From NCBI GenBank assembly GCA_026005075.1, contig BPKJ01000008.1:1-64000 (forward strand): a stretch of 64,000 nucleotides of DNA. The letters are read 5' to 3'. Source of the DNA: Lysobacteraceae bacterium. Its GTDB lineage: Bacteria > Pseudomonadota > Gammaproteobacteria > Xanthomonadales > Xanthomonadaceae. The notes under the pieces are model-generated. The model had not been told where the DNA came from and did no database searches. It was given only the letters and a program-made list of their open reading frames with translations. A program made the position numbers and the translations under genes. Below are positions 7,290 through 16,710 of the stretch, piece after piece. The stretch's first letter is position 1; the number at the start of each line of letters is the position of its first letter.

Positions 7290-7859
7290 GGGGATGCGTG
7301 GACCTGGTTGGCGTCGAACCTCAGTGGCCCCAGCGTGTGAGACGTACGGCCCCGATCCTGGCTCCATCGTAGACCTGCCCCGACGCCAGGCGTAGCGCCT
7401 GGTCCGAACGCAGCGTGCGGTGGTCGTTCAGACCGATCTGGCCCGGCGCGATGCCCAACACGCGCGGCGTCAAGCGAGCAAGCCTCGAGTCCCGCACCCG
7501 TTCCGGGTTCTTCCCGTCCGGTCGACACCGCGGCACCATCGCCGGCGAGCCGTAGCGCGAGCACGCCTGCCGAGGCCGCAAGGCACCACCCGCATCCGAA
7601 CCCGGAGTGCCCCCCTTGGAACGACCGCTCGATCCGCGCTCGCCCAGCTTCCCACACAGCGCGCAGGGCTCGGTACACTCTGGCAGGACGGCCTGAGCCC
7701 TCGTTTTTGGTCCGGTCACCTGAATCGCAAGGGATCTTGGGCCGTCGCTGCTTCTGCCTCAGGCGATTTCCGGGCTGGGCTGACGGGGTGGGCGGATGGC
7801 TTGGAGGGTTGCGGTGCGTGGCGGCCGCGGGGTTCTTTCCCGAGGTCGGTGTGTTCGGC
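7290..7859. other. 570-bp stretch without a convincing gene
   Basis: The segment lies between the IS3 element and a small membrane protein. It holds no attC and no recognisable protein. A 132-codon open frame on the minus strand (7719 to 7321) ends in sensible-looking sequence (LGIAPGQIGLNDHRTLRSDQ), but its first half is low-complexity Arg/Gly and no family is recognised. It may be the remnant of a gene cut by the same rearrangement that removed the right flank of the IS. Confidence 0.5.
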
Positions 7860-8183
7860 ATGCCGCTGCTCGTGCTGGCGGCCGTCGCCCTTGCCATCCG
7901 CGGCCACCCGGGGCTTGCCGAATGGCTGCTCGGCCACGCCGACCTGCTCTGGCCGTTCTGGGTCGGCAGCGGCTTTGCATTCTGCTGGAAGCTGCTGGAG
8001 GCCGCCGCCGGCGATGATCGGGGGCGGCGGATGACGGCCGCCATTGCCGGCGTGGTGGGCATGGTGCTGGTGGGCGGGTGGGCGATGCTCACCGATCCGC
8101 GCTACCTCGGCTTCGTGGTCTGGCCTGCGCTGGGTCTGGTCGGCAGCGCCCTGGCCGGAGGCCGCGACCCGCGCACGCGGTGA
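7860..8183 (+). CDS. small inner-membrane protein, unknown function
   Basis: 107 aa from ATG 7860. Three or four hydrophobic segments are visible: MPLLVLAAVALAI, LLWPFWVGSGFAFCWKLLEA, MTAAIAGVVGMVLVGGWAML and LGFVVWPALGLVGSALAGG. The frame is open upstream to GTG 7788 and beyond, so the true start may be earlier; no strong ribosome-binding site decides it. It precedes the DUF885 gene by about 80 bp in the same direction. No family is recognised. Confidence 0.5.
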   Translation: MPLLVLAAVALAIRGHPGLAEWLLGHADLLWPFWVGSGFAFCWKLLEAAAGDDRGRRMTAAIAGVVGMVLVGGWAMLTDPRYLGFVVWPALGLVGSALAGGRDPRTR

Positions 8184-8229
8184 GCCGTTGCCAGGGCGGG
8201 GTCAGCCCCGCGGCGGGCCGGCCCGCCGC

Positions 8230-8238
8230 TGCTAGACT
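8230..8238 (+). promoter_or_regulatory. extended -10 promoter upstream of the DUF885 gene
   Basis: tgctagact is an extended -10 (TGn plus tagact) ending 28 bp before the ATG at 8267, with no -35 hexamer at normal spacing. The ten bases gctagactgc recur exactly in front of mutL. Confidence 0.5.
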
Positions 8239-8266
8239 GCCAGCCCCTCGACACCGGGAGTCGGAG

Positions 8267-10021
8267 ATGCGCAGGTGGATGCTGGTTGCCGTGGCCGCCC
8301 TTGGGCTCGTCGCCGGAGGCCGGGCGGCCACCCCCTCGGAGACGCTGAACGCGCTGTTCGCGGAGGAATGGGAGCGTGGCCTGCGCGAGGATCCGCTGGC
8401 CGCGAGCGAGATGGGCGATGCCCGCTTCGCCGACCGGCTGCCCGACCTCAGCCCCGAAGCGATCGCCGCCAGCCAGGAGGCCGACCGGAAGGCGCTCGCG
8501 CGGCTGGAGGCGATCGACCCGGAGGCGCTTTCCGAGCACGACCGCATCAACCACGAGGTGTTCGGCTGGCTGCTGCGGCAGCGGATCGCGGCACATCGGT
8601 TCCGCCGCCACCTGATCCCGCTCAACCAGCAGGGCGGCATCCAGAGCTTCGTCAACCTTCTCGAGCAGGTGCCCCTGCGCACCGTGGCCGACTACGAGAA
8701 CTGGATCGCCCGGCTGCGCGCCTTCGACCGCTATGCAGCGCAGACCGAGGCGCTGATGCGGCAGGGCATCGAGGCCGGCATCGTGCCACCGCGGGTGGTG
8801 ATGCAAAGGGTGCTGCCGGCGCTGGCGGCCCAGGCGGTCGAGCGGGTCGAGGACTCGCCGTTCTGGAACGCCTTCCGGAGCTTTCCGGATGCGGTGCCCG
8901 AGCCCGAACGCGAGCGGCTCCGTGACGCGGGGCGCGCGGCGATCCTGAGCTCGGTGCTCCCGGCCTACCGCCGTTTCCGGGACTTCTTCGAGAGCACCTA
9001 CCTGCCCGCCTGCAGCGAAAGCATCGCCGCCAGCGACCTGCCGGACGGCGAGGCCTACTACGCGTGGGCGGCCGGCTACTACACGACCACCGCGCTCACC
9101 CCCGAGGCGATCCATCGCATCGGACTTGCCGAGGTCGAGCGGATCACGCAGGAGATGGAGGCCGTGCGCAGGGAGCTCGGATTTGCGGGGGATCTGCCTG
9201 CCTTCTTCACCCACCTGCGCACCGATCCGCGCTACTTCTTCACCCGCGGCGAGGATCTTTTGCAGGCCTACCGGGCGCTTGCCAAGCGCATCGATCCCGA
9301 GCTGGTCAGGGTCTTCCGCCGCCTTCCCCGCCTGCCCTACGGCGTGCGTCCGATTCCGGACAACATCGCCCCGGACACCTACACCGCCTACTACCAGCCC
9401 GGGGCGGTGGACGGCTCGCGGGCCGGCTATTACTACGTCAACCTGTACAAGCCGGAGAGCCGGCCGAAGTGGGAGATGATGGCCCTGACCCTGCACGAGG
9501 CCGTGCCCGGGCATCACTTCCAGTTCGCGCTCGGGCTCGAGCTTCCCGAGCAGCCGATGTTCCGGCGCACCGCCTACATCACCGCCTACGGCGAAGGCTG
9601 GGCCCTCTACGCCGAGCGGCTCGGCTACGACATGGGCCTGTACGAGGATCCCCTGGATCGCATGGGGCAGCTTGCCTACGACATGTGGCGCGCGGTCCGG
9701 CTGGTGGTCGACACGGGCATCCACGCCAAGGGCTGGAGCCGCCAGCAGGCTATCGACTACTTCCTCGCCCACGCACCGAAGACCGCGCACGACGTGGTCA
9801 ACGAGATCGACCGATACATCGCCTGGCCGGGCCAGGCGCTGGCCTACAAGATCGGCCAGCTGAAGATCTCCGAGCTGCGCGCGCGCGCCGAGCGCGAGCT
9901 CGGGGCGCGGTTCGACCTGCGCGACTTCCACGACACGGTGCTCGCCACCGGATCGGTGCCGCTGAGCGTGCTCGAGCGGCATGTCCAGCGCTGGATCGCA
10001 CGGCGCAAGGCGGGCGCATGA
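8267..10021 (+). CDS. DUF885 family exported protein, probable zinc peptidase
   Basis: 584 aa. MRRWMLVAVAALGLVAGGRA is a signal peptide, so the protein acts in the periplasm or is a cell-surface protein. HEAVPGH (410-416) is the HExxxGH motif of the DUF885 family, and YGEGWALYAERLG about 35 residues later supplies the downstream Glu region. DUF885 members resemble gluzincin peptidases and are abundant in Xanthomonadales. The length is normal for the family. The ATG at 8267 follows ggag at 8263-8266. The next gene overlaps its stop (ATGA at 10018), so the two are co-translated. The peptidase substrate is unknown. Confidence 0.88.
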   Translation: MRRWMLVAVAALGLVAGGRAATPSETLNALFAEEWERGLREDPLAASEMGDARFADRLPDLSPEAIAASQEADRKALARLEAIDPEALSEHDRINHEVFGWLLRQRIAAHRFRRHLIPLNQQGGIQSFVNLLEQVPLRTVADYENWIARLRAFDRYAAQTEALMRQGIEAGIVPPRVVMQRVLPALAAQAVERVEDSPFWNAFRSFPDAVPEPERERLRDAGRAAILSSVLPAYRRFRDFFESTYLPACSESIAASDLPDGEAYYAWAAGYYTTTALTPEAIHRIGLAEVERITQEMEAVRRELGFAGDLPAFFTHLRTDPRYFFTRGEDLLQAYRALAKRIDPELVRVFRRLPRLPYGVRPIPDNIAPDTYTAYYQPGAVDGSRAGYYYVNLYKPESRPKWEMMALTLHEAVPGHHFQFALGLELPEQPMFRRTAYITAYGEGWALYAERLGYDMGLYEDPLDRMGQLAYDMWRAVRLVVDTGIHAKGWSRQQAIDYFLAHAPKTAHDVVNEIDRYIAWPGQALAYKIGQLKISELRARAERELGARFDLRDFHDTVLATGSVPLSVLERHVQRWIARRKAGA

Positions 10022-10563
10022 GGCTGAGCATCGGCGCCGGCCCGCGCCGGATCGAGGGCTTTGCGCGGCTCGACATCGATCCGGCCTGCGAGCCCGATAT
10101 CCTGGCCGACATCCGCAAGCCGCTGGATCTGCCGGACGAAAGCGTCGAGTGCCTGTTCTGCGAGGAGGTGATCTCGCAGCTGACCCCGGCCGAGTGCCTT
10201 GGCTTTCTGCGTGAGTGCCGGCGGGTGCTGCAGCCGGAGGGGGTGATGCGGGTGCTGACCCCGGATCTTGCGCGTTTCTGCCGCGCCTACCTCGAGCAGC
10301 CCGACTGGCTGGTCGAGATCTGGCGCCGTCACGTCGCCCTGCCGCTGCTGTGCGACACCGCGGCCGAGGTCCTGAACGCCGGCCTGCGTGGCGTGGGGCC
10401 GTTCGTCTACGACCGCGCCACGCTGGGTCTTCTGGCCGGGCGTGCCGGTCTGGTCGTCCACGAGTCCGCGTTCAACCGCTCGCTCCACCCTGCCATGTGC
10501 GGCATCGACCTCCGCCCTCCGGAGCAGACCCTGACCATGTACCTGGAGCTGACCCGCGGCTGA
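10018..10563 (+). CDS. SAM-dependent methyltransferase-like protein
   Basis: 181 aa, start overlapping the stop of the DUF885 gene. The sequence has the class I methyltransferase layout: LSIGAGPRRIEGFARLDIDP (SAM-binding glycine loop and acidic strand 2), PDESVECLFCEEV (motif around strand 4) and FLRECRRVLQPEGVMRVLTP (strand 5). The C-terminal part is short compared with full enzymes. The family is that of predicted methyltransferases acting in cell-surface or small-molecule modification. The substrate is not evident. Confidence 0.75.
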   Translation: MRLSIGAGPRRIEGFARLDIDPACEPDILADIRKPLDLPDESVECLFCEEVISQLTPAECLGFLRECRRVLQPEGVMRVLTPDLARFCRAYLEQPDWLVEIWRRHVALPLLCDTAAEVLNAGLRGVGPFVYDRATLGLLAGRAGLVVHESAFNRSLHPAMCGIDLRPPEQTLTMYLELTRG

Positions 10564-10604
10564 TCCCGGCGCGGGCACCCCGGGCGCGAGGCCCCGGTCC
10601 GCAC

Positions 10605-10633
10605 TTGCGTGAACGCGGTGCCGCGGGTAGACT
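10605..10633 (+). promoter_or_regulatory. sigma70-type promoter of the rpsF operon
   Basis: ttgcgt (10605-10610), 17-bp spacer, tagact (10628-10633). The spacing is ideal and it lies 95 bp before rpsF, leaving room for a leader. Confidence 0.6.
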
Positions 10634-10728
10634 TGCGCGCCCCTTTTCCGGGGGTCGCTTGCCTTACCGCATCCCGCGGAAGGCTGCCGGAATGCGGCAA
10701 CGCTCCGGTATCCACAAGGAGACAACCC

Positions 10729-11154
10729 ATGCGTCATTACGAAATCGTGTTCATGGTCCATCCGGACCAGAGCGAGCAGGTGCCGGCCATGATCGAGCGC
10801 TACAAGGCGCTGATCGAGGGCGATTCGGGCAAGGTCCATCGTCTCGAGGACTGGGGCCGTCGCCAGCTGGCCTATCCGATCCAGAACCTGGTCAAGGCAC
10901 ACTACGTGCTGATGAACATCGAGTGCTCGCAGGAAGTCCTGAACGAGCTGGTGGCCGGGTTCCGCTTCAACGATGCGGTGCTGCGGCACATGGTCGTCCT
11001 CCGTGACGGCCCGGTGACCGAGATGAGCCCGATCATGAAGTCCAAGGACGACAAGCCCGAGCGTCGTCGCCGCGACGAGGACAGCAACGATTCCGACTCG
11101 CGTGCCGAAGCCAAGAGCGACGACGACGACGATAGCAGCGACGAGGCTGCCTGA
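10729..11154 (+). CDS. rpsF: 30S ribosomal protein S6
   Basis: 141 aa. [20 protein letters not shown] and [20 protein letters not shown] are diagnostic for S6, which binds S18 and 16S rRNA in the platform of the small subunit. The tail beyond residue ~110 is long and highly acidic ([17 protein letters not shown]), recalling the glutamate-modified tails of some gammaproteobacterial S6 proteins. The ribosome-binding site aaggaga precedes the ATG. It is first in the rpsF-rpsR-rplI operon; no priB lies between rpsF and rpsR. Confidence 0.97.
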   Translation: MRHYEIVFMVHPDQSEQVPAMIERYKALIEGDSGKVHRLEDWGRRQLAYPIQNLVKAHYVLMNIECSQEVLNELVAGFRFNDAVLRHMVVLRDGPVTEMSPIMKSKDDKPERRRRDEDSNDSDSRAEAKSDDDDDSSDEAA

Positions 11155-11183
11155 GCCCCCGACCGGAATCCGAGGACCCGACC

Positions 11184-11408
11184 ATGAGCAAGTTCTTTCG
11201 TCGCCGCAAGTTCTGCAAGTTCACGGCCGAGGGTGTGAACGAGATCGACTACAAGGATCTCAACACCCTGCGCCAGTACATCACCGAGACCGGCAAGATC
11301 GTGCCTTCGCGCATCACCGGTACCAAGTCGAAGTACCAGCGGCAGCTGGCGACCGCGATCAAGCGCGCCCGCTACCTCGCCCTCCTGCCGTACTGCGACA
11401 ACCACTGA
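11184..11408 (+). CDS. rpsR: 30S ribosomal protein S18
   Basis: 74 aa. [40 protein letters not shown] and [15 protein letters not shown] are typical S18 blocks; S18 forms a heterodimer with S6 on the platform. A ggaccc-preceded ATG lies 29 bp after rpsF. Confidence 0.97.
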   Translation: MSKFFRRRKFCKFTAEGVNEIDYKDLNTLRQYITETGKIVPSRITGTKSKYQRQLATAIKRARYLALLPYCDNH

Positions 11409-11537
11409 GCCGATGTCGGCCGCGCCCGCGCGGTGCGGCCGGCGTCCTCGTGCAAGGCCTGACCGGCCTTCGTTTCCGTCCATTCGGACAGCATCAGGTT
11501 GCGGCGCCCGGGCGTCGCTAACGAATCGGAGCAAGAC

Positions 11538-11987
11538 ATGGAACTCATTCTCCTGCAGAAGGTGACCAACCTCGGCGGCCTCGGCGACCGGGTCAAGGTC
11601 AAGCCCGGCTACGGCCGCAACTACCTCGTTCCGCAGGGCAAGGCGGTGCCCGCGACCGCGGAGAACATCGCCGCGTTCGAGCAGCGGCGCGCCGAGTACG
11701 AGGCCAAGGCCAAGGCGCTCCTGGATGCGGCCGAGGCCCGCAAGGCGCGCCTCGAGGGTCAGAGCGTCACCATCGCCGCCAACGCGTCCACCGAGGGCAA
11801 GCTGTTCGGCTCGGTCGGCCCGCGCGACATCGCCGAGGCCTTCACCGCCGCCGGCCTCGAGCTGCACAAGAGCGAGGTGGTGATGGGCGAGGGGCCGATC
11901 CGCCGTACCGGCGAGTTCGAGGTCACCCTCCACCTGCACGCCGACGTCGAGACCACCGTCAAGGTGGTGGTGGTTCCGGAGGCCTGA
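11538..11987 (+). CDS. rplI: 50S ribosomal protein L9
   Basis: 149 aa, full length. [19 protein letters not shown] and [20 protein letters not shown] are the conserved N-terminal rRNA-binding domain. A long central helix (residues ~45-75, [20 protein letters not shown]) leads to the C-terminal domain ([15 protein letters not shown]). It is the last gene of the ribosomal cluster before a strong terminator. Confidence 0.97.
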   Translation: MELILLQKVTNLGGLGDRVKVKPGYGRNYLVPQGKAVPATAENIAAFEQRRAEYEAKAKALLDAAEARKARLEGQSVTIAANASTEGKLFGSVGPRDIAEAFTAAGLELHKSEVVMGEGPIRRTGEFEVTLHLHADVETTVKVVVVPEA

Positions 11988-12010
11988 GCCGCTCCCGGCA
12001 GCGATGCGCA

Positions 12011-12041
12011 CGAGGGCGCCCCCGGGCGCCCTCGTCGTTTT
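12011..12041 (+). terminator. Rho-independent terminator after rplI
   Basis: Perfect stem cgagggcgcc / ggcgccctcg with a four-base loop, followed by tcgtttt. It separates the ribosomal operon from dnaB. Confidence 0.88.
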
Positions 12042-12221
12042 GGCACCCGTCTCAGGATGTGAGACGGAGCTGGCGCATCCTGCAGCCAGGGCCTGGGAAG
12101 GCCGGGGCAGGGGATGCGGTTTGCCCACCGGCTGTCCACAGGCTTGTGCGCAACGCCCGGCCCGCATTCCGGACTAGGATGAGCGGCCCTGCCGTCTGCG
12201 TCCGAGGAGAATCCGTCCGTC

Positions 12222-13625
12222 ATGGCAGCCGTATTCCCCGGCAAGTCCCGTCCCGAACGCGAGCTCCGCGTCGACAGTCTGCGCGTGCCCCCACACGCCA
12301 TCGAGGCCGAGCAGGCCGTGCTCGGCGGCCTGATGCTCGACGAGAACGCCTGGGACCAGATCGCCGACAAGCTGCGCGAGGAGGACTTCTACCGCCGCGA
12401 TCACCAGCTGATCTTCCGCGCCATCGGCGCCCTGGTCGAGCAGCAGAAACCCTGCGATGCCGTCACCCTGGGCGAGTACTTCGAGGCCCACGGGCTGGCC
12501 GAGCAGGTCGGCGGCGTGGACTACGTCATCGAGCTGGCCCGCAACACCCCGAGCGCGGCCAACATCACCGCCTACGCCGAGATCGTCCGCGAGAAGTCGG
12601 TCCTCCGCCAGCTCATCGACGTCGGCACCCGCATCGCCAACGACGGCTTCCAGCCGGAAGGGCGGGGCGTGCGCGAGCTGCTCGAGCAGGCCGAGCGCGC
12701 GGTGTTCGAGATCGCCGAGTCCGGCGCCCGCGGCAAGCAGAAGTTCGTCGCCGTCAAGGAGGCCGTCAAGGACGCCTTCCGCATCCTCCAGGAACGCTAC
12801 GACAACCCCGGCCAGCTCACCGGGGTGCCGACCGGCTTCATCGAGCTCGACCAGCGCACCACCGGCCTGCAGCCGTCCGACCTGATCATCCTCGCGGCCC
12901 GTCCCTCGATGGGCAAGACCGCGCTGGCGCTGAACATCGCCGAGTACGCCGCGCTCAAGACCCGGCGCGCGGTGGCGGTGTTCTCGATGGAGATGTCGGC
13001 CTCCCAGCTCGCCTTCCGCCTGATCTCCTCGCTCGGCCGGGTGGACGCGCAGAACCTGCGCACCGGGCAGCTCGGCGACGAGGAGTGGTCGCGGGTGACC
13101 CACGCCATCACCCTGCTCGCCGATGCCCGCCTGTTCATCGACGACACCCCGGCGCTGTCGCCGACCGAACTGCGCTCGCGGGCGCGCCGGCTGGCACGCG
13201 AGCACGGCGGGCTGGGGCTGATCGTGATCGATTACCTGCAGCTGATGCAGGTGCCCGGCAACAAGGAGAACCGGGCCACCGAGATCGCCGAGATCTCGCG
13301 TTCGCTCAAGGCCCTGGCCAAGGAGCTCGACTGCCCGGTGATCGCGCTGTCCCAGCTCAACCGCTCGCTGGAGCAGCGCACCGACAAGCGGCCGGTGATG
13401 TCGGACCTGCGCGAGTCCGGCGGCATCGAGCAGGACGCCGACCTGATCCTGTTCATCTACCGCGACGAGTACTACCACCCCGACTCGCCGGACAAGGGTC
13501 TTGCGGAAATCATCATCGGCAAGCAGCGCAACGGCCCGACCGGAACCCTCAAGCTGGTCTTCAACGGCCGCTACACCCGCTTCGACAACCATGCGCCGGA
13601 GTCGTACGGCGGCAGCTTTGAATAG
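12222..13625 (+). CDS. dnaB: replicative DNA helicase DnaB
   Basis: 467 aa hexameric 5'-3' helicase of the replication fork. The N-terminal primase-interacting domain (IEAEQAVLGGLMLDENAWD) is followed by the RecA-like domain with Walker A AARPSMGKTALALN, H1a-type block FSMEMSASQLAFRLISS, Walker B LIVIDYLQLM, and the C-terminal DLRESGGIEQDADLILFIYR and GKQRNGPTGTLKLVF. Length is normal and no intein is present. It starts at ATG 12222 about 180 bp after the L9 terminator, so it has its own promoter. Confidence 0.97.
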   Translation: MAAVFPGKSRPERELRVDSLRVPPHAIEAEQAVLGGLMLDENAWDQIADKLREEDFYRRDHQLIFRAIGALVEQQKPCDAVTLGEYFEAHGLAEQVGGVDYVIELARNTPSAANITAYAEIVREKSVLRQLIDVGTRIANDGFQPEGRGVRELLEQAERAVFEIAESGARGKQKFVAVKEAVKDAFRILQERYDNPGQLTGVPTGFIELDQRTTGLQPSDLIILAARPSMGKTALALNIAEYAALKTRRAVAVFSMEMSASQLAFRLISSLGRVDAQNLRTGQLGDEEWSRVTHAITLLADARLFIDDTPALSPTELRSRARRLAREHGGLGLIVIDYLQLMQVPGNKENRATEIAEISRSLKALAKELDCPVIALSQLNRSLEQRTDKRPVMSDLRESGGIEQDADLILFIYRDEYYHPDSPDKGLAEIIIGKQRNGPTGTLKLVFNGRYTRFDNHAPESYGGSFE

Positions 13626-13731
13626 TTGAATGTCTGATGCGGCGGGCGCTGTCTGTAGCGCCTGGCGCGCCCGCGAGCGGTGCGCGGTGGCAACCCTCGA
13701 TGCATCGCACGCGTTCATGCTGGAGACGCAC

Positions 13732-13757
13732 CACCGGAAGCATGGCTGCTTCCGGTG
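13732..13757. terminator. hairpin between dnaB and the facing gene
   Basis: caccggaagc pairs with gcttccggtg around a six-base loop, about 105 bp after dnaB and just before the stop of the opposing gene. There is no clear T-run, so it may be a weak bidirectional terminator. Confidence 0.45.
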
Positions 13758-13771
13758 ACGCATCCATAGGA

Positions 13772-14083
13772 CTAGCCCGTGCTGGTGATGTCACCGACTG
13801 TCACGGTGCCGCCGCAGTTGCCGATACATCCGGACGGGGGGAACCACGGCCGCGGCGACGGCGCGTATCCGCCGCTGCCGCCTCCGGTGCCGGCATTGCC
13901 ATTGTCCGGGTTGGCCGGGTCGAGTTCCGCGCCACCTTCCTCGAAGGTCTGTCCGCAGGGTTTGTGGAAAGGAATCGACACGCCTCCCGGCAGGCGTGCA
14001 CTCGGGCGGACAAGGACGTAGCCTTCAACGTCCACGTCGGGGCCAAACTGGCTGCCGAATTGCTCCTGCAGCCGTTGATCCAC
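13772..14083 (-). CDS. unknown protein with Gly/Pro-rich tail
   Basis: 103 aa from GTG 14083, one base after the stop of the upstream gene (14085), so the two are probably co-transcribed and coupled. The first 60 residues (MDQRLQEQFGSQFGPDVDVE through VSIPFHKPCGQTFEEGG) look globular. The rest is rich in Gly, Pro and Asn with two Cys near the end (SGCIGNCGG). No family is recognised. The short length and compositional bias leave some doubt that it is translated. Confidence 0.45.
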   Translation of the reverse strand: MDQRLQEQFGSQFGPDVDVEGYVLVRPSARLPGGVSIPFHKPCGQTFEEGGAELDPANPDNGNAGTGGGSGGYAPSPRPWFPPSGCIGNCGGTVTVGDITSTG

Positions 14084-14084
14084 T

Positions 14085-14927
14085 TCATGGCGATGTGGAG
14101 GGTTCCGTTTCGTGAATCATTGCCTGTGCGCTCGCGAAGAGTTGATCCATCCCCGGCCGCGGGTTTACCGGGAATGGCGTGCCGAAACGCTCGATGCGAG
14201 CACGCATCAGGTCGTTGTAGATGACGAGCGAATACACCTCGGAGGCGAACCTCTGACCATCGGTGAACCCCGATGCAATCAGGGTGTTCGCGTAAAGCCC
14301 GTTGTAGTAGCCGCGCAGAGCGAGCACCCGGTGGTACGCCGACGCCACCACCTGGCTCTCGCGGTCGGGCTGCTGAAGGTAGTGCCAGGCCAGCAACTGA
14401 AGCGGGAACAACTCACCGGATACCGCACGGTCAAACAGGGAACGGACCGCGTCCTGTGAAGCAGGGTCGCGACGGAGGCGACGATAGTCCAAGATGTTGG
14501 CCGCCTGGATGTCGCCGGAACCGGCAAGCGCCTCGAGTTCGGCGATCGGCAGACCCATCAGCACCTCGAACTCTGCCGAGTCGGGGAAGCCATTCGCCGC
14601 CAACCAGTCAGAGTCCTCGGGTGATTCCGCGCCATGCAGGGAATCAACACGCGGTGACGGCCCGACGGATTCAGCGGACACAGCCTGCTGGGGTGCGGTC
14701 GCCGCTTGCTCGAAGCGTGCGTGGGTCGTCGAGCCGGGCGATTGCGGCATCGCGGTTTCGGCATCCTGTGCGGGCATCGGGGGGGGCGGATTGATCAGCG
14801 CTTCCGTTTCCGTCGCCGGAGCCATAGGTGCGTCCGGCGCGGGGAGGTCGGCGCGAAGCCAAAGCCACCCTGAAGCGAAAGCGCCAAAGAGCAAAAAGAC
14901 ACACAGAAACAGAATGGGCTTGCGCAT
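14085..14927 (-). CDS. membrane-anchored protein of unknown function
   Basis: 280 aa. MRKPILFLCVFLLFGAFASG is a single N-terminal membrane anchor or signal. Residues 25-110 are a Pro/Ala-rich low-complexity linker, followed by a helical domain (EFEVLMGLPIAELEALAGSG, AANILDYRRLRRDPASQDAV, LFPLQLLAWHYLQQPDRESQ) that looks like degenerate TPR/Sel1-type repeats. This suggests a periplasmic protein-interaction domain. Function unknown. It runs opposite to dnaB and is followed by the small gene at 13772. Confidence 0.65.
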   Translation of the reverse strand: MRKPILFLCVFLLFGAFASGWLWLRADLPAPDAPMAPATETEALINPPPPMPAQDAETAMPQSPGSTTHARFEQAATAPQQAVSAESVGPSPRVDSLHGAESPEDSDWLAANGFPDSAEFEVLMGLPIAELEALAGSGDIQAANILDYRRLRRDPASQDAVRSLFDRAVSGELFPLQLLAWHYLQQPDRESQVVASAYHRVLALRGYYNGLYANTLIASGFTDGQRFASEVYSLVIYNDLMRARIERFGTPFPVNPRPGMDQLFASAQAMIHETEPSTSP

Positions 14928-15543
14928 GGATGAATGGCCTTTGGAAACAACGTGAATCGAGCGAGGACAATCGCCTCACGCCAGGGTGATGGGCAGTGGC
15001 TGGAGCGGACAGGTACTCCCCACCTGCTCGCTCCTTGGTCAGGTTGGAGGCCGGGGCAACACTTGTCGCCCGGCGCACATTGGCTGACGCGGCGCGCAAT
15101 CTAAATGCAATGATAGGTAGTTTCAAGCTTCGAAATTCTTGACGGATTGGCCGATTCGCGATCTCGATTCCGACCAAGTCAGCCGGGTCGAGGCGGCTTG
15201 TATGCTTCGCTCGATGCGCCGCCAAGCAACCAGTGAGCACATGTAGCGCGATCGGAGGACTGGACGTATGGAGTCGCCTTCGAAGGCCCTCGGCAAGCGC
15301 GGTAGGCTCGATACAGTCGCTGGCTCGATTGCGGAGGCAGCGGCCGGCGGCATCGGATAGCCGCGGCTGATCCATTGCGCCGGAGCCTGTCCCGTTTCAC
15401 GGCCTGGCGATGCAGGGATGCTTGGTGCAGCCCTCTGTCTACGGGGGCGCTCACAGATCGGGAGAATCCCCGCCCGGATCCTGCCCGCAAAAAGTCATAA
15501 TCAGCAGCCAACCTGCCCACCGTCTCTCAAGCCCGATCGCCCG
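14928..15543. other. 616-bp intergenic stretch, nothing recognised
   Basis: Between the membrane-anchored protein (minus) and alr (plus). Its open frames are short or compositionally implausible, codon bias is not that of the backbone, and I see no tRNA, repeat or attC. A cataat (15496-15501) could be the -10 of alr, but no -35 fits. Confidence 0.5.
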
Positions 15544-16620
15544 ATGAGCCGTCCCGCCTGCGCCACCATCCATACCGACGCACTGCAGCACAACCTTGCG
15601 GAGGTGCGGCGGCGGGCGCCGAGCAGTCGGGTGATGGCGGTGGTCAAGGCCGACGGCTACGGCCATGGGCTGGAGCGCGTGGCGCAGGCCCTGGCCGCGG
15701 CGGATGCCTTCGGGGTGGCCTCGATCGCCGACGCCGAGCGCATCCGCGCGACCGGCTCGTCGAAGCCGATCGTGCTGCTTTCGGGCTTCTTCGAACCGGA
15801 GGACCTCAGGCTGATCCGGCGCCTCGGGCTGGACACCGTGGTGCACGACGAAAGCCAGCTCGAGATGCTCGAGGCGGACCCGGACCCGTCCCCGCTGCGG
15901 CTGTGGGTGAAGTTCGACTCCGGCATGCACCGGCTGGGCTTTCCGCTCGACAAGGCGCGGGCGGTGGTGGAGCGCGTGCACGCGCTCGGCCGCCCTGGTC
16001 CCGCGCCGGTGTGGATGACCCACTTCGCCCGCTCGGACGAGTTCGACGCCCCGGCCACGGCGGAGCAGATCCGCCGATTCGATGCGGCGCTGGCGGGCAT
16101 CCCGGGCGAGCGCTCGCTGAGCAACTCGGCGGCCGTTCTCGGTTGGCCGCAGGCCAGCCGCGACTGGGTGCGCGTCGGCGGCGCGCTGTACGGGCTCTCG
16201 GTGGTCGCCGGGCGCAGCGGCGCCGATTTTGGCCTGCAACCGGCGATGAGCCTCTCCAGCCGGCTGATTGCCATCAACGAGGTGCAGGCCGGCGAGGCGG
16301 TGGGCTACGGCGGCACCTGGCGCGCCCCGGCCACGACGCGCCTCGGCATCGCCGCGATCGGCTACGGCGACGGCTATCCGCGCCACGCCCCGAGCGGCAC
16401 GCCGGTGCTGATCCATGGACGACCGGCGCGCATCGCCGGCAGGGTGTCGATGGACCTGCTGGCCATCGACCTTGCGGACCACCCCGAGGCCAGGGTCGGC
16501 GATGCGGTGCTGCTGTGGGGCCCCGGCCTTCCGGTGGAGGCGGTCGCCGAGGCCGCGGGCACGATCGGCTATGAGCTCACCTGCGGCATCACCCGTCGGG
16601 TCCGCTTCATCGAGGCCTGA
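15544..16620 (+). CDS. alr: alanine racemase
   Basis: 358 aa PLP enzyme interconverting L- and D-alanine for peptidoglycan. The PLP lysine is K35 in VMAVVKADGYGHG. FDSGMHRLGF, HFARSDE, VRVGGALYG, AIGYGDGYPRH with the C-terminal catalytic Tyr region, and GRVSMDLLAIDL are the expected blocks. The start at ATG 15544 gives the normal length. It is convergent with the alanine dehydrogenase gene 90 bp away. Confidence 0.96.
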   Translation: MSRPACATIHTDALQHNLAEVRRRAPSSRVMAVVKADGYGHGLERVAQALAAADAFGVASIADAERIRATGSSKPIVLLSGFFEPEDLRLIRRLGLDTVVHDESQLEMLEADPDPSPLRLWVKFDSGMHRLGFPLDKARAVVERVHALGRPGPAPVWMTHFARSDEFDAPATAEQIRRFDAALAGIPGERSLSNSAAVLGWPQASRDWVRVGGALYGLSVVAGRSGADFGLQPAMSLSSRLIAINEVQAGEAVGYGGTWRAPATTRLGIAAIGYGDGYPRHAPSGTPVLIHGRPARIAGRVSMDLLAIDLADHPEARVGDAVLLWGPGLPVEAVAEAAGTIGYELTCGITRRVRFIEA

Positions 16621-16710
16621 GCCGCGGCCCGGCCGCGCAACCGACCCACCTTGCTGCGGCGCCGTCCGTAGCGGGTGCCGGCGGCGGCCACGGCGGGGCC
16701 GGCACCGCGC

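Noticed and set aside
6072..7292. Target-site duplication of the IS3 element
   Set aside because: The three to five flanking bases do not match on the two sides.
7321..7719. 132-codon minus-strand frame after the IS3 element
   Set aside because: The first half is low-complexity, no ribosome-binding site or family is visible; recorded only as part of an unassigned gap.
14671..15375. Minus-strand frame of 234 codons overlapping the membrane-anchored gene
   Set aside because: It overlaps a better-supported gene in another frame and has no recognisable sequence.
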